Made by a program: the position numbers and the translations under genes
Assembly (NCBI RefSeq): GCF_040958095.1
Contig: NC_091230.1
Span: 10,449,338 to 10,513,337, forward strand
Source of the DNA: Procambarus clarkii
Lineage: Eukaryota > Arthropoda > Malacostraca > Decapoda > Cambaridae
Reading direction: 5' to 3'
DNA length: 64,000 nucleotides
Notes under the pieces: model-generated
Told to the model about the DNA's origin: nothing
The model's database searches: none
Seen by the model: the letters and a program-made list of their open reading frames with translations, nothing else
Shown: positions 44,380 to 55,979 of the stretch, one piece after another
Layout: every line of letters starts with the position of its first letter
Numbering within the stretch: the first letter of the stretch is position 1

Positions 44380-46960
44380 TGCTCTTTTCTGCATAGAAAA
44401 AATATATATTATGGCACGTACCGAATCATGGATGAAAGTAGAAATTAGCTGAATATCAAATAAATGGATTTAAACTATTTCACTTAGATATATTAGACGA
44501 AGAGGGGGAATAGCTATATAAGTTAGAGAAAATTTTAAATGTAGTCTCAAAGAGTGAATCAAAACTGAGCCACACACAGAAACTATTTGGCTAGAATTAA
44601 AAGAAAAAGCTACAAATCATATGATAGGAGTTATATACAGGGGTCACCAAACTTTATCAGAATGGAAGCAAAACATCTATGGAATTAAATATCTAGAGCA
44701 TCTAGGTCAAACAGTATTTGTGTCATGGGTGACTTTAATTCCAGTGGAATAAACTGGTTGAACAAAACAGGGAATAGTGAAGCAGAAGATTTTCTAGAAT
44801 TAATTGACGATTGCTTCCTTAAGCAACACATTAAGGAACCATCACGTGAAAATAATGTTTTAGACTTATTGTTAACTAACAGGGGAACACAAATTAATGA
44901 CATCGAAATAGCGAGTGACCTAGGGAACAGTGATCAAAGAGAAATCAGATTTAGCATAGAATAGAGTTGTAGGAGAAAATTTTGTTAAAATGCCAGATTT
45001 TCGAAAAGCTGATTTACTGGCCTAAGAAATTTGTTGGGTGAAATAGATCGGAAAGTCCTGGGCATTGAGGGAGGGTCGGTCTTGGAGCCAGACGTGAACC
45101 CAGCGATGGGTGATGTAATAAGGGATTTTGATGTGGATACAAAATACAACTTATTTAAAAATATTTAAAGTATAACACAGGAACGTAGTATACCATACAA
45201 GTTGAATAGATCAAATAATAATGACCCGAAATGAATAACAAAAGATCTGAAGAACCTTATAATTAGTAAGAGACCTTGGTTCAAAAGGATTAAGAATGGG
45301 GAAGTCAGTTTAGAACAAGAATTCGTCCAACTGGTTAGAAATGTTAAAACGGAGATAAGGAGGGCAAAAAGAAACTATGAAGTTCACATAGCAGGGCAAG
45401 CAAAGACAAATCCTAAGGCTTTTTTCAATTATATCGAACAAAGATTAGGGAAAGGATAGGTCCATTAAAAAACTGACAGGTCAGATAACTGATAATAAGA
45501 AGAGATGAGTAGTAATTTTAATAAATATTTTATCTCTGTATAAACAAAAGAGGAACACAGATTATGCCTTCAGTTGAACAAATCTATTTGGGTTGGGACG
45601 AGGACAGGTTGACTAGTTAATAGTTACCAGGGAGGATGTTATTAAATAAATAGTGAAACTCAAGCCAAACAAATCCCCAGGGCCAAACGAAGTGTTTGCC
45701 AAGGTACTTAAAAATGCAAAAAGGAGCTTTGCGAGCCAATGTCTACCAAATTTAATAAATCATTAGCCAGGCATAGTGCCAGAGTCGTGGAAGGTTGCTA
45801 ATGTGGTACCAATTTTCAAGGAAGAGATGGAACAATTGCATCAAACTATCAACCAATTAGCGTAACGTCTATTTGGGAAAGTTACTTGAATCGATAATTT
45901 CAAATACCATTCGTCATCATCTTGAAAAACATAAATTAATAAATGACTCTCAACATGGATTCACAAATGGACGTTCATGTTTAACAAATTTGCTATCATT
46001 TTATTCCAGCATAGTTGAGGCAGTTGATAATGGTAAGGTTTGTGATGTGTTCTTTGACATTAGCAAAGCTTTTGATACAGTGCCACATGAAAAACTGATT
46101 AAAAAGATAGAGGCTCGTGATATTGGGAGTGCTATATTAAGTTGGATTAGGGCATAGCTATACCAAAGGAAACAGAGAGTTAGTATAAATGGGGTTAAGT
46201 CAGAGTGGGAAAATGTTGTAAGTAAAGTGCCTCAAGGATCTGTCGTGGGACCTCTGTTGTTCATAATGTATATAAATGATTTAGATTCAGGTTTGAGCAG
46301 CAATATTTGCAAATTTGCCGATGATACAAAAATCGGGAGGGAAATAAACCGGGAAAAAGGCCCGCTTTCATTTCAACACTAAATAGGTTTTGAAATAGAT
46401 AAAAGATTGGCAGATGCAGTTTAATGCTGACTTAAAGCTTTGTAAGGCTTTGAGGCTAGGTAATGATGATTGAGTTACAAGATACAAGCTAGATGGTGTT
46501 GAAAGTGCGAAGTCGGATTGTGAAAGGGATCTGAGAGTTATGAACAAAAAATCAATACGTAAATGTTCGTAAAAAGGCAATAGGACACTGGCATTTATTA
46601 ATCGTGGCGTTACTAATAAAACACCTGGTGCTGTTCTTCAGCTATATCTTGCTCTGGTTACGCCCAGTTAGATTACACAGTTCAGTTTTGGTCGCATTCG
46701 CTGGAAAGGAAAGAAAAAAGTTAGGGGCGACATGATAGAAGTGTTCAAGTGGATGAATGGACTTAACAATGGGGGATATTAATAGGGAATTAAAAGTAGT
46801 ATCAACACGAAACAATGGGTATACGTTGGATTAGTTTAGATTTAAGAAAGACCCTGGTGAATACTGGTTCGGTAACAGGGTTGTTTTTTTGTGGAACCAA
46901 TTACCGCCTAACGTGGTGGAGGTGGGGTCTATTGATTGTTTTAAACGCGGGTTGGGCATG
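44380..46960 (+). pseudogene. LINE ORF2 remnant: AP-type endonuclease and reverse transcriptase
   Basis: The endonuclease end is clear at 44725-44964: MGDFNSSGINW, then NNVLDLLLTN and DLGNSDQREI, with the D and N of the metal site but the last catalytic SDH changed to SDQ. RT appears at 45873-46157 (NDSQHGFTNGRSCLTNLL, then FFDISKAFDTVPHEKL) and at about 46200-46345 (KVPQGSVVGPLLF and FADDTKIG). Numerous stops and frame changes occur between these pieces. The C-terminal end lies near 46900-46985. Confidence 0.85.
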
Positions 46961-47042
46961 TATATGAGTGGGATTGGGTGGTTATAAATAGGAGCTGCCT
47001 CGTATGGTCCAATAGGCCTTCTGCAGTTACCTTCATTTTTAT

Positions 47043-47290
47043 GTTCTTATGTGATGAGCACCTCTGATGAACACCTCCCTCTAGTGGTGGGAGGTGTTCC
47101 TCCACCCCCATCCTCCCTTATTGGGTATTTCCCTTTGAAATAAGTTTCCGGGGTTGAATATTTCCCCTCTAGTAAGTTCCTGGGTAGAGTATTTCCCTCT
47201 CTAGTAAGTTCCTGCATAGAGTATTTCCCTCTCTAGTAAGTTCCTGCATAGAGTATTTCCCTCTCTAGTAAGTAACCTTGTTGGGTATTT
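47043..47290 (+). repeat. 30-bp array resumed, then a 32-bp repeat
   Basis: GTGATGAGCACCTC-type units continue after the LINE to about 47100. From about 47150 a different short array of GAGTATTTCCCTCTCTAGTA units with a ~32-bp period follows (3-4 copies). Confidence 0.8.
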
Positions 47291-47677
47291 CCTTCTGTAC
47301 TGAGTACCCGTGTTGAGTACTTTTAGTGAGTCACTTCCCTTCAGTAGTTCATAATTCCTTTGTCTTTCCCTAAAAATTCACATTGTTTTGTATATGAGAC
47401 AGTATACCTGTCTGGGGCCAAGTGCTTCACAATGACACATAATGAACAACAGTTTAGGATAACTAACACCTTTGGAAGAAAAAATAGGTTACATAATTTA
47501 ATGCAAAATTCATTTACTTTCATAGAGCAAAATAACTCCGATCACTTATCATGATCTCATGCAGCATCATTGTTGCATTATGTCAACAATAGTATGTTAC
47601 TGTGTTTTGACTTCGTGACTTACAACAACATATTTGTTAACTTTCTCATGTATTCTACCTGTGACGGACCGTTGCAG
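47291..47677. other. Likely intron sequence before the transporter exon
   Basis: AT-rich, no coding signal. It ends with the acceptor CGTTGCAG (AG at 47676-47677). Confidence 0.55.
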
Positions 47678-47828
47678 CTTCCTGGACGAGTCGCCCCGCT
47701 GGTTGATAGTTCGAGGTCAGCGTGGCCGCGCCCGCCGGGTGCTGGAGAAGGCCGCTCGCTGGAACAAGGTGACTCTCCCTCCAGAGGACCATCTCCATCA
47801 CCTGATGACCCAGATCACCGGGGAGCAG
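47678..47828 (+). CDS. SLC22-type organic ion transporter, single internal exon
   Basis: The 151-bp exon is bounded by an acceptor (GTTGCAG) and a donor (GTAATG at 47829). It enters after two bases of a split codon and leaves in phase 0. It encodes FLDESPRWLIVRGQRG and VLEKAARWNK. ESPRWL is the hallmark at the end of transmembrane helix 6 in the major facilitator superfamily, and the basic stretch with an AA-x-x-N pattern is typical of the cytoplasmic loop in SLC22 (organic cation/anion) carriers rather than sugar carriers. High GC and clean codon use contrast with the surroundings. No other exon of the gene was recognised, so its introns must be long and repeat-filled. The substrate cannot be deduced. 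Confidence 0.85.
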
Positions 47829-50320
47829 GTAATGTCTTGTCCAATATGTCACCTTTCTCCTCATACAATTTGTTGTTAACCAGTGAAGAGTTATTATGAG
47901 AGTTAGTTTTGAGCAGGAAGGGAGATGAGTCAGGCTCACTGTAGATAACATCAATATCGCAGCTCTCCTCTAATTAATACAATCTTCAGCATATAATTCT
48001 AACGATTGTCTCCTAAAATGTTGGAGCCCTTGTTTCAATCTATTTATTATTTTCCAAAACTCTGCCATTATATGGTTTATAACAACACTATTGTATTCTT
48101 GGAAGAGAAACTCAGTGGCAATGGGAAAGTTTAAAATGGGTAAGGGAATTTTAAATGGGTAATGGGTAAGTATACAAATTATAAGTAAATAAATTATAAG
48201 TACATATACATATTGTCACCGTTCCGCCCCCCCCCCCCCCCTTCCTTCCTTACGTAGGTAGGGTTATTCCCGCGGGTCTTCGCCCCCCCCCTTGTACCTG
48301 GGCCCCACTGCTCGCCCTGGGGCCACCCCAGTCTACCAAGGGCTGGCCTTAAATTACACCACTGGCGAGTGGGAATTCCAGCCATACCTCTGTTACTCTC
48401 GGTTCGATTTGCCCGCCATGACACTGGGAAGATATTCAGGTAAATCCTTACCTCTTCTTCCAAGGTTGCTAGCTGGGTGTTTATATTCGTGTCCCAGCAA
48501 CACTTCTCAGTGGTCTTACTCGCTATCGCAGCCCAAGGATGCAATCTCAAATGCATTGCAGAGTAACATAAATGATTTATTCAAATAGCCCTAGAGATGG
48601 GAGGCTCACTTAAACACAATATTAAAATCAATACATTTACTGAAGAAAACTGGATCCGCATAGTGGTTAATATACTTGTGTTACGTCTTGTCCACACCGC
48701 TCGTTGAACTACAGGGACAATAATATACGTTGTTTGTCTAGATGAACATGAGAGTAAACCCTGTATCAAAAGGCGTTCAACCAGGGTGCCTCATCAGTTC
48801 GTACCATACAAGAATAACTAATATTTTCACCAGGTTACAAAATAAACACATAAAAGTAAAATTATATATATAATATTTCTAATAACAAGTAATATAATGG
48901 CACACTAAGATAATTATAATATAATAAAGAGTTCTCCCAGATAAGAACTACTAAGACAAGATACAGAAGATAAAACAAACAGACACAACTTATCAGACTA
49001 GTTACCTCAAAGGCCCGCTCTCAGATACTAACTCAACTGGCGTCGGAGCCCCCCCCCCCCGGCTCTCGCCCCCTCCACAACATAACGAGTGGTAAATTTA
49101 TATACAATTATCTTACTTAAATGAGCAACATGATTGGGCTAAGGCAAACATTAAAATAACTTAAATATGAATGATCTAGTTAACATGCATCAACAGAGGT
49201 ACCATATTTTATATAAAACAAATATATTTATTGAGATTAATAAAGAGGAAAAACTGGCAACTACACAATACAAGCTTTCCTGTATTCTATCAGGAAGTTG
49301 ACCCGAATCTCACACGTCCAGTACCTGTGACTTATCAAGCCCCCCGCTCCTCTCAACTGTGTTGCCAAGACATATGATACATTACAAAAATGAAATGTAT
49401 CACATGTCTACATGCCTTCATCCAAGAACAAAACATAATAAATTTGATATTGTACATTAATGTGAGTATTCCTTAAATAGGAATACGTAACAACTTGGAA
49501 CTGTCAGCTATTCAAGAGCTCGCTCCTGGCCTCTTGAACCCAGCCACTTCCTCCAGCTGCCCAAAAGTCTCTGCACCCACATATATATTTATACATCAAC
49601 TCATGCCTACATGAGTAACCTGGCTCCTAGCCTAACTCTCTACTACACTGGTAGTAATAATAAAGACAATGTTCACGATATGAAAGATATCCTAGCGCAC
49701 CTAGATCAAGGGGTAATGGGGGGGGGGGGGGATTTATCTACCTTAATTCTTTCTGCTACGAAGCCGACCTATCCTCTAGCGAGGGTTACTGAGGTCCCCG
49801 GTCCTGGCATTTGGTCCTCCGTTGATCAGGTCCCACACACAAGGTCCTCAGTCGACTTGTAGATGCGCGTCCTCGCCGTTCTTACACTCTGCAGGCAGGT
49901 CCTCCTCCTCTTCCCCTCGAGGTACTGGAGACATCTCCCACACTGGCACTGTAGACAACTTGCAGTCAGGTTCAGTGTCCCCTCCTCGGTGTGCGAGTGG
50001 ACTTGACCTCAGGCACTGCAGCTCGCTGATGCGTTTGAGCACTGCAGCTCGCCTGATGCGTTTGAGCGTGGCCTGCTTTACGTCCCAGCCCAACGTTCGT
50101 CCCTGCCACAGACTATCAGTAAAAGAGCTCTTGGCGCTCTAAAACCAGCCAAGCCTTGCTTCCATGTACTCTACGGGAGTCGGATGACCTCCCACGATGT
50201 CTACAGTATAAATGCGGCAGCTAGTGTCCACTGGTTGGGGCTTCCTAGCCTCTAAATCGGGAGCTCACTCGAGCATAGCCGCTCTCTTTGACGGGCCGTG
50301 ACGTACTGAGCCCGCAGGGG
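47829..50320. other. Non-coding region with long C and G homopolymers
   Basis: I find no supported exon. Long homopolymers are at 48227-48241 (15 C), 48283-48291 (9 C), 49049-49060 (12 C) and 49718-49731 (14 G). A 24-bp direct repeat of ACTGCAGCTCGC...TGCGTTTGAGC type is at about 50014-50067. AGTATAAATGCGGC at about 50204 resembles a TATA box. Parts resemble an unclassified interspersed repeat or LTR, but I cannot name it. Confidence 0.4.
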
Positions 50321-50324
50321 TGCC

Positions 50325-53300
50325 CGCCGGTGATTAGCCCGGTGGTCCGGTGATTAGCCCGGTGTCCGGTGATTAGCCCTGTGGTCCGGTGATGAGCCCT
50401 GTGGTCCGGTGATGAGCCCGGTGGTCCGTTGATGATCCCGGTGGCCCGGTGATTAGCCCGGTGGTCCGGTGATGAGCCCGGTGGTCCGTTGATGATCCCG
50501 GTGGTCCGGTGATTAGCCCGGTGGTCCGGTGATGAGCTCGGTGGTCCGGTGATGATCCCGGTGGTCCGGTGATGATCCTGGTGGTCCGTTGATGATCCTG
50601 GTGGTCCGTTGATGATCCCGGTGGCCCGGTGATTAGCCCGGTGGTCCGGTGATGAGCCCGGTGGTCCGTTGATGATCCCGGTGGTCCGGTGATTAGCCCG
50701 GTGGTCCGGTGATGAGCTCGGTGGTCCGGTGATGATCCCGGTGGTCCGGTGATGATCCTGGTGGTCCGTTGATGATCCTGGTGGTCCGGTGATGAGCCCG
50801 GTGGTCCGGTGATGATCCCGGTGGTCCGGTGATGAGCCCGGTGGTCCGGTGATGATCCTGGTGGTCCGGTGATGATCCCGGTGGTCCAGTGATGATCCTG
50901 GTGGTCCGGTGATGAGCCAGGTGGTCCGGTGATGATCCCGGTGGTCCGGTGATGATCCCGGAGGTCCGGTGATGATCCCGGTGGTCCGGTGATGATCCCG
51001 GTGGTCCGGTGATGAGCCTGGTGGTCCGGTGATGAGCCAGGTGGTCCGGTGATGATCCCGGTGGTCCGGTGATGATCCTGGTGGTCCGGTGATGATCCCG
51101 GTGGTCCGGTGATGATCCTGGTGGTCCGGTGATGATCCCGGTGGTCCGGTGATGATCCCGGTGATCCGGTGATGATCCTGGTGGTCCGTTGATGATCCTG
51201 GTGGTCCGGTGATGATCCTGGTGGTCCGGTGATGATCCTGGTGGTCCCGTGATGAGCTCGGTGGTCCGGTGATGATCCCGGTGGTCCGGTGATGATCCTG
51301 GTGGTCCGTTGATGATCCTGGTGGTCCGGTGATGATCCCGGTGGTCCGGTGATGAGCCAGGTGGTCCGGTGATGATCCCGGTGGTCCGGTGATGAGCCCG
51401 GTGGTCCGGTGATGATCCCGGTGGTCCGGTGATGATCCAGGTGGTCCGGTGATGATCCTGGAGGTCCGGTGATGATCCCGGTGGTCCAGTGATGAGCCCG
51501 GTGGTCCGGTGATGAGCCCGGTGGTCCGGTGATGATCCAGGTGGTCCGGTGATGAGCCAGGTGGTCCGGTGATGATCCTGGTGGTCCGGTGATGATCCTG
51601 GTGGTCCGGAGATGATCCATGTGGTCCGGTGATGAGCCTGGTGGTCCGGTGATGAGCCCGGTGGTCCGGTGATGAGCCTGGTGGTCCTGTGATGATCCTG
51701 GTGGTCCGGTGATGATCCTGGACGTCCGGTGATGATCCTGGTGGTCCGGTGATGAGCCTGGTGGTCCGGTGATGAGCCTGGTGGTCCGGTGATGAGCCCG
51801 GTGGTCCGGTGATGAGCCTGGTGGTCCGGTGATGATCCCGGTGGTCCGGTGATGATCCTGGTGGTCCGGTGATGAGCCAGGTGGTCCGATGATGAGCCAG
51901 GTGGTCCGGTGATGATCCTGGTGGTCCGGTGATGAGCCAGGTGGTCCGGTGATGAGCCCGGTGGTCCGGTGATGAGCCCGGTGGTCCGGTGATGTTCCTG
52001 GTGGTCCGGTGATGATCCTGGTGGTCCGGTGATGATCCTGGTGGTCCGGTGATGATCCCGGCGGTCCGGTGATGATCCTGGTGGTCCGGTGATGAGCCAG
52101 GTGGTCCGGTGATGAGCCAGGTGGTCCGGTGATGATCCTGGTGGTCCGGTGATGAGCCAGGTGGTCCGGTGATGATCCCGGTGGTCCGGTGATGATCCTG
52201 GTGGTCCGGTGATGATCCAGGTGGTCCGGTGATGAGTCCGGTGGTCCGGTGATGAACCCGGTGGTCCGGTGATGAGCCTGGTGGTCCGGTGATGATCCTG
52301 GTGGTCCGGTGATGATCCTGGTGGTCCGGTGATGATCCTGGTGGTCCGGTGATGATCCCGGTGGTCCGGTGATTATCCCGGTGGTCCGGTGATGATCCTG
52401 GTGGTCCGGTGATGAGCCTGGTGGTCCGGTGATGAGCCTGGTGGTCCGGTGATGATCCTGGTGGTCCGGTGATGATCCCGGTGGTCCGGTGATGATCCCG
52501 GTGGTCCGGTGATGATCCTGGTGGTCCGTTGATGATCCTGGTGGTCCGGTGATGATCCTGGTGGTCCGGTGATGATCCTGGTGGTCCCGTGATGAGCTCG
52601 GTGGTCCGGTGATGATCCCGGTGGTCCGGTGATGATCCTGGTGGTCCGTTGATGATCCTGGTGGTCCGGTGATGATCCCGGTGGTCCGGTGATGAGCCAG
52701 GTGGTCCGGTGATGATCCCGGTGGTCCGGTGATGAGCCCGGTGGTCCGGTGATGATCCCGGTGGTCCGGTGATGATCCAGGTGGTCCGGTGATGATCCTG
52801 GAGGTCCGGTGATGATCCCGGTGGTCCAGTGATGAGCCCGGTGGTCCGGTGATGAGCCCGGTGGTCCGGTGATGATCCAGGTGGTCCGGTGATGAGCCAG
52901 GTGGTCCGGTGATGATCCTGGTGGTCCGGTGATGATCCTGGTGGTCCGGAGATGATCCATGTGGTCCGGTGATGAGCCTGGTGGTCCGGTGATGAGCCCG
53001 GTGGTCCGGTGATGAGCCTGGTGGTCCTGTGATGATCCTGGTGGTCCGGTGATGATCCTGGACGTCCGGTGATGATCCTGGTGGTCCGGTGATGAGCCTG
53101 GTGGTCCGGTGATGAGCCTGGTGGTCCGGTGATGAGCCCGGTGGTCCGGTGATGAGCCTGGTGGTCCGGTGATGATCCCGGTGGTCCGGTGATGATCCTG
53201 GTGGTCCGGTGATGAGCCAGGTGGTCCGATGATGAGCCAGGTGGTCCGGTGATGATCCTGGTGGTCCGGTGATGAGCCAGGTGGTCCGGTGATGAGCCCG

Positions 53301-55680
53301 GTGGTCCGGTGATGAGCCCGGTGGTCCGGTGATGTTCCTGGTGGTCCGGTGATGATCCTGGTGGTCCGGTGATGATCCTGGTGGTCCGGTGATGATCCCG
53401 GCGGTCCGGTGATGATCCTGGTGGTCCGGTGATGAGCCAGGTGGTCCGGTGATGAGCCAGGTGGTCCGGTGATGATCCTGGTGGTCCGGTGATGAGCCAG
53501 GTGGTCCGGTGATGATCCCGGTGGTCCGGTGATGATCCTGGTGGTCCGGTGATGATCCAGGTGGTCCGGTGATGGGCCCGGTGGTCCGGTGATGAACCCG
53601 GTGGTCCGGTGATGAGCCTGGTGGTCCGGTGATGATCCTGGTGGTCCGGTGATGATCCTGGTGGTCCGGTGATGATCCTGGTGATCCGGTGATGATCCCG
53701 GTGGTCCGGTGATTATCCCGGTGGTCCGGTGATGATCCTGGTGGTCCGGTGATGAGCCTGGTGGTCCGGTGATGAGCCTGGTGGTCCGGTGATGATCCTG
53801 GTGGTCCGGTGATGATCCTGGTGTTCCGGTGATGAGCCAGGTGGTCCGGTGATGATCCCGGTGGTCCGGTGATGATCCTGGTGGTCCGGTGATGAGCCAG
53901 GTGGTCCGGTGATGAGCCCGGTGGTCCGGTGATGAGCCCGGTGGTCCGGTGATGATCCTGGTGGTCCGGTGATGATCCCGGTAGTCCGGTGATGAGCCTG
54001 GTGGTCCAGTGATGAGCCTGGTGGTCCGGTGATGATCCTGGTGGTCCGGTGATGAGCCTGGTGGTCCGGTGATGAGCCTGGTGGTCCGGTGATGAGCCTG
54101 GTGGTCCGGTGATGAGCCAGGTGGTCCGGTGATGAGCCAGGTGGTCCGGTGATGAGCCTGGTGGTCCGGTGATGAGCCTGGTGGTCCGGTGATGAGCCTG
54201 GTGGTCCGGTGATGAGCCCGGTGGTCCGGTGATGATCCTGGTGGTCCGGTGATGATCCTGGTGGTCCGGTGATGAACCTGGTGGTCCGGTGATGAGCCTG
54301 GTTGTCCGGTGATGATCCTGGTGGTCCGGTGATGAGCCTGGTGGTCCGTTGATGAGCCTGGTGGTCCGGTGATGAGCCAGGTGGTCCGGTGATGATCCTG
54401 GTGGTCTGGTGATGAGCCTGGTGGTCCGGTGATGAGCCTGGTGGTCCGTTGATGAACCTGGTGGTCCGGTGATGAGCCAGGTGGTCCGGTGATGATCCTG
54501 GTGGTCCGGTGATGATCCTGGTGGTCCGGTGATGAGCCTGGTGGTCCGTTGATGAGCCTGGTGGTCCGGTGATGAGCCAGGTGGTCCGGTGATGATCCCG
54601 GTGGTCCGGTGATGATCCCGGTGGTCCGGTGATGATCCCGGTGGTCCGGTGATGATCCCGGTGGTCCGGTGATGATCCCGGTGGTCCGGTGATGATCCCG
54701 GTGGTCCGGTGATGATCCCGGTGGTCCGGTGATGATCCCGGTGGTCCGGTGATGAGCCCGGTGGTCCGGTGATGATCCTGGTGGTCCGGTGATGATCCTG
54801 GTGGTCCAGTGATGAGCCTGGTGGTCCGGTGATGAGCCTGGTTGTCCGGTGATGATCCTGGTGGTCCGGTGATGAGCCTGGTGGTCCGTTGATGAGCCTG
54901 GTGGTCCGGTGATGAGCCAGGTGGTCCGGTGATGATCCTGGTGGTCTGGTGATGAGCCTGGTGGTCCGGTGATGAGCCTGGTGGTCCGTTGATGAGCCTG
55001 GTGGTCCGGTGATGAGCCAGGTGGTCCGGTGATGATCCTGGTGGTCCGGTGATGATCCTGGTGGTCCGGTGATGAGCCTGGTGGTCCGTTGATGAGCCTG
55101 GTGGTCCGGTGATGAGCCAGGTGGTCCGGTGATGATCCCGGTGGTCCGGTGATGATCCCGGTGGTCCGGTGATGATCCCGGTGGTCCGGTGATGATCCCG
55201 GTGGTCCGGTGATGATCCCGGTGGTCCGGTGATGATCCTGGTGGTCCGGTGATGATCCTGGTGGTCCGGTGATGAGCCTGGTGGTCCGGTGATGAGCCTG
55301 GTCGTCCGGTGATGATCCTGGTGGTCCGGTGATGAGCCTGGTGGTCCGTTGATGATCCTGGTGGTCCGGTGATGATCCCGGTGGTCCGGTGATGATCCCG
55401 GTGGTCCGGTGATGATCCCGGTGGTCCGGTGATGACCCCGGTGGTCCGGTGATGATCCAGGTGGTCAGGTGATGATCCCGTTGGTCCGGTGATTAGCCCG
55501 GTGGTCCGGTGATGATCCTGGTGGTCCGGTGATGATCCCGGTGGTCCGGTGATGATCCCAGTGGTCCGGTGATGATCCCGTTGGTCCGGTGATTAGCCCG
55601 GTGGTCCGGTGATGATCCTGGTGGTCCGGTGATGATCCCGGTGGTCCGGTGATGATCCCGGTGGTCTTGAGCTGATCCCG
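50325..55680 (+). repeat. 5.4-kb array of a 20-bp unit, about 267 copies, with higher-order duplications
   Basis: The unit is GTGGTCCGGTGATGATCCCG with variants (GAGCCTG, GAGCCAG, ATCCTG endings), kept in nearly perfect 20-bp register. Rare variants recur at fixed offsets: GTGGTCCGGAGATGATCCAT at 51601 and 52941, GACGTCCGGT at 51721 and 53061, GATTATCCCG at 52371 and 53711 (all 1340 bp). GTTGTCCGGT at 54301 and 54841 and GTGGTCTGGT at 54401 and 54941 show a 540-bp offset. Minus-strand frames of SSPDHRDHHRTTGIITGPPG type are open because 20-bp units combine to 60 bp without stops. They are not genes. Confidence 0.97.
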
Positions 55681-55689
55681 GTGGTCGAC

Positions 55690-55800
55690 GTTCACAAGAC
55701 TTGATGATGGTCCAAGATGGACCGAAACGTCGTCGTTTCTTCATTTCCTGGTGTGTGGTTTGTCATGATATCTTCGACCACGTTATTGTGACTCGTCGTC
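55690..55800 (+). mobile_element. Penelope-like 3' tail with hammerhead-like motif
   Basis: TTGATGATGGTCC, then GGACC and GAAACGTCGTCGT (55701-55736), match the tail of the Penelope-like element at 5092-5165, and the similarity continues through GGTGTGTGGTTTGTCA. GGTCC/GGACC (55709-55713 with 55719-55723) would be stem II. The TGATGA box is closer to the hammerhead consensus CUGAUGA than in the other copy. CCACGTTATTGTGACTCGTCG near 55779 is also typical of these tails as I remember them. No RT or endonuclease is present upstream, where the 20-bp array lies. Confidence 0.6.
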
Positions 55801-55979
55801 TACACTCATATAATATCAAATACAGTAACATTTATTATAAAATAAGTGTACAATAAAATGGCTAAAGTTGTCTTTATTCATTTCATGGATATCTAATGTA
55901 GATGCTAGCAAGATGTAGACATCACTCTCATGCTACGGTGAGACGTATAACCATACTTCCAACAGTAGGACACTCTTAA
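55801..55979. other. Unique spacer
   Basis: AT-rich; nothing recognised. Confidence 0.5.

Larger units (their letters stand above)
43291..47042 (+). mobile_element. Degenerate CR1-like LINE with esterase ORF1, inserted in the 30-bp array
   Basis: The element holds an ORF1 remnant (43325-44208), an endonuclease remnant (about 44380-44960), an RT remnant (about 45680-46640), and a 3' end with GGTGGTTATAAATAGGAGC and the terminal TTTATGTTCTTATGT. It is full of stops and frame changes. The minisatellite units on both sides (to about 43290 and from 47043) show that it inserted into an existing array. Confidence 0.85.

Noticed and set aside
50373..52960. 415- and 195-residue minus-strand open frames
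   Set aside because: By-products of the 20-bp array; no homology or gene structure.
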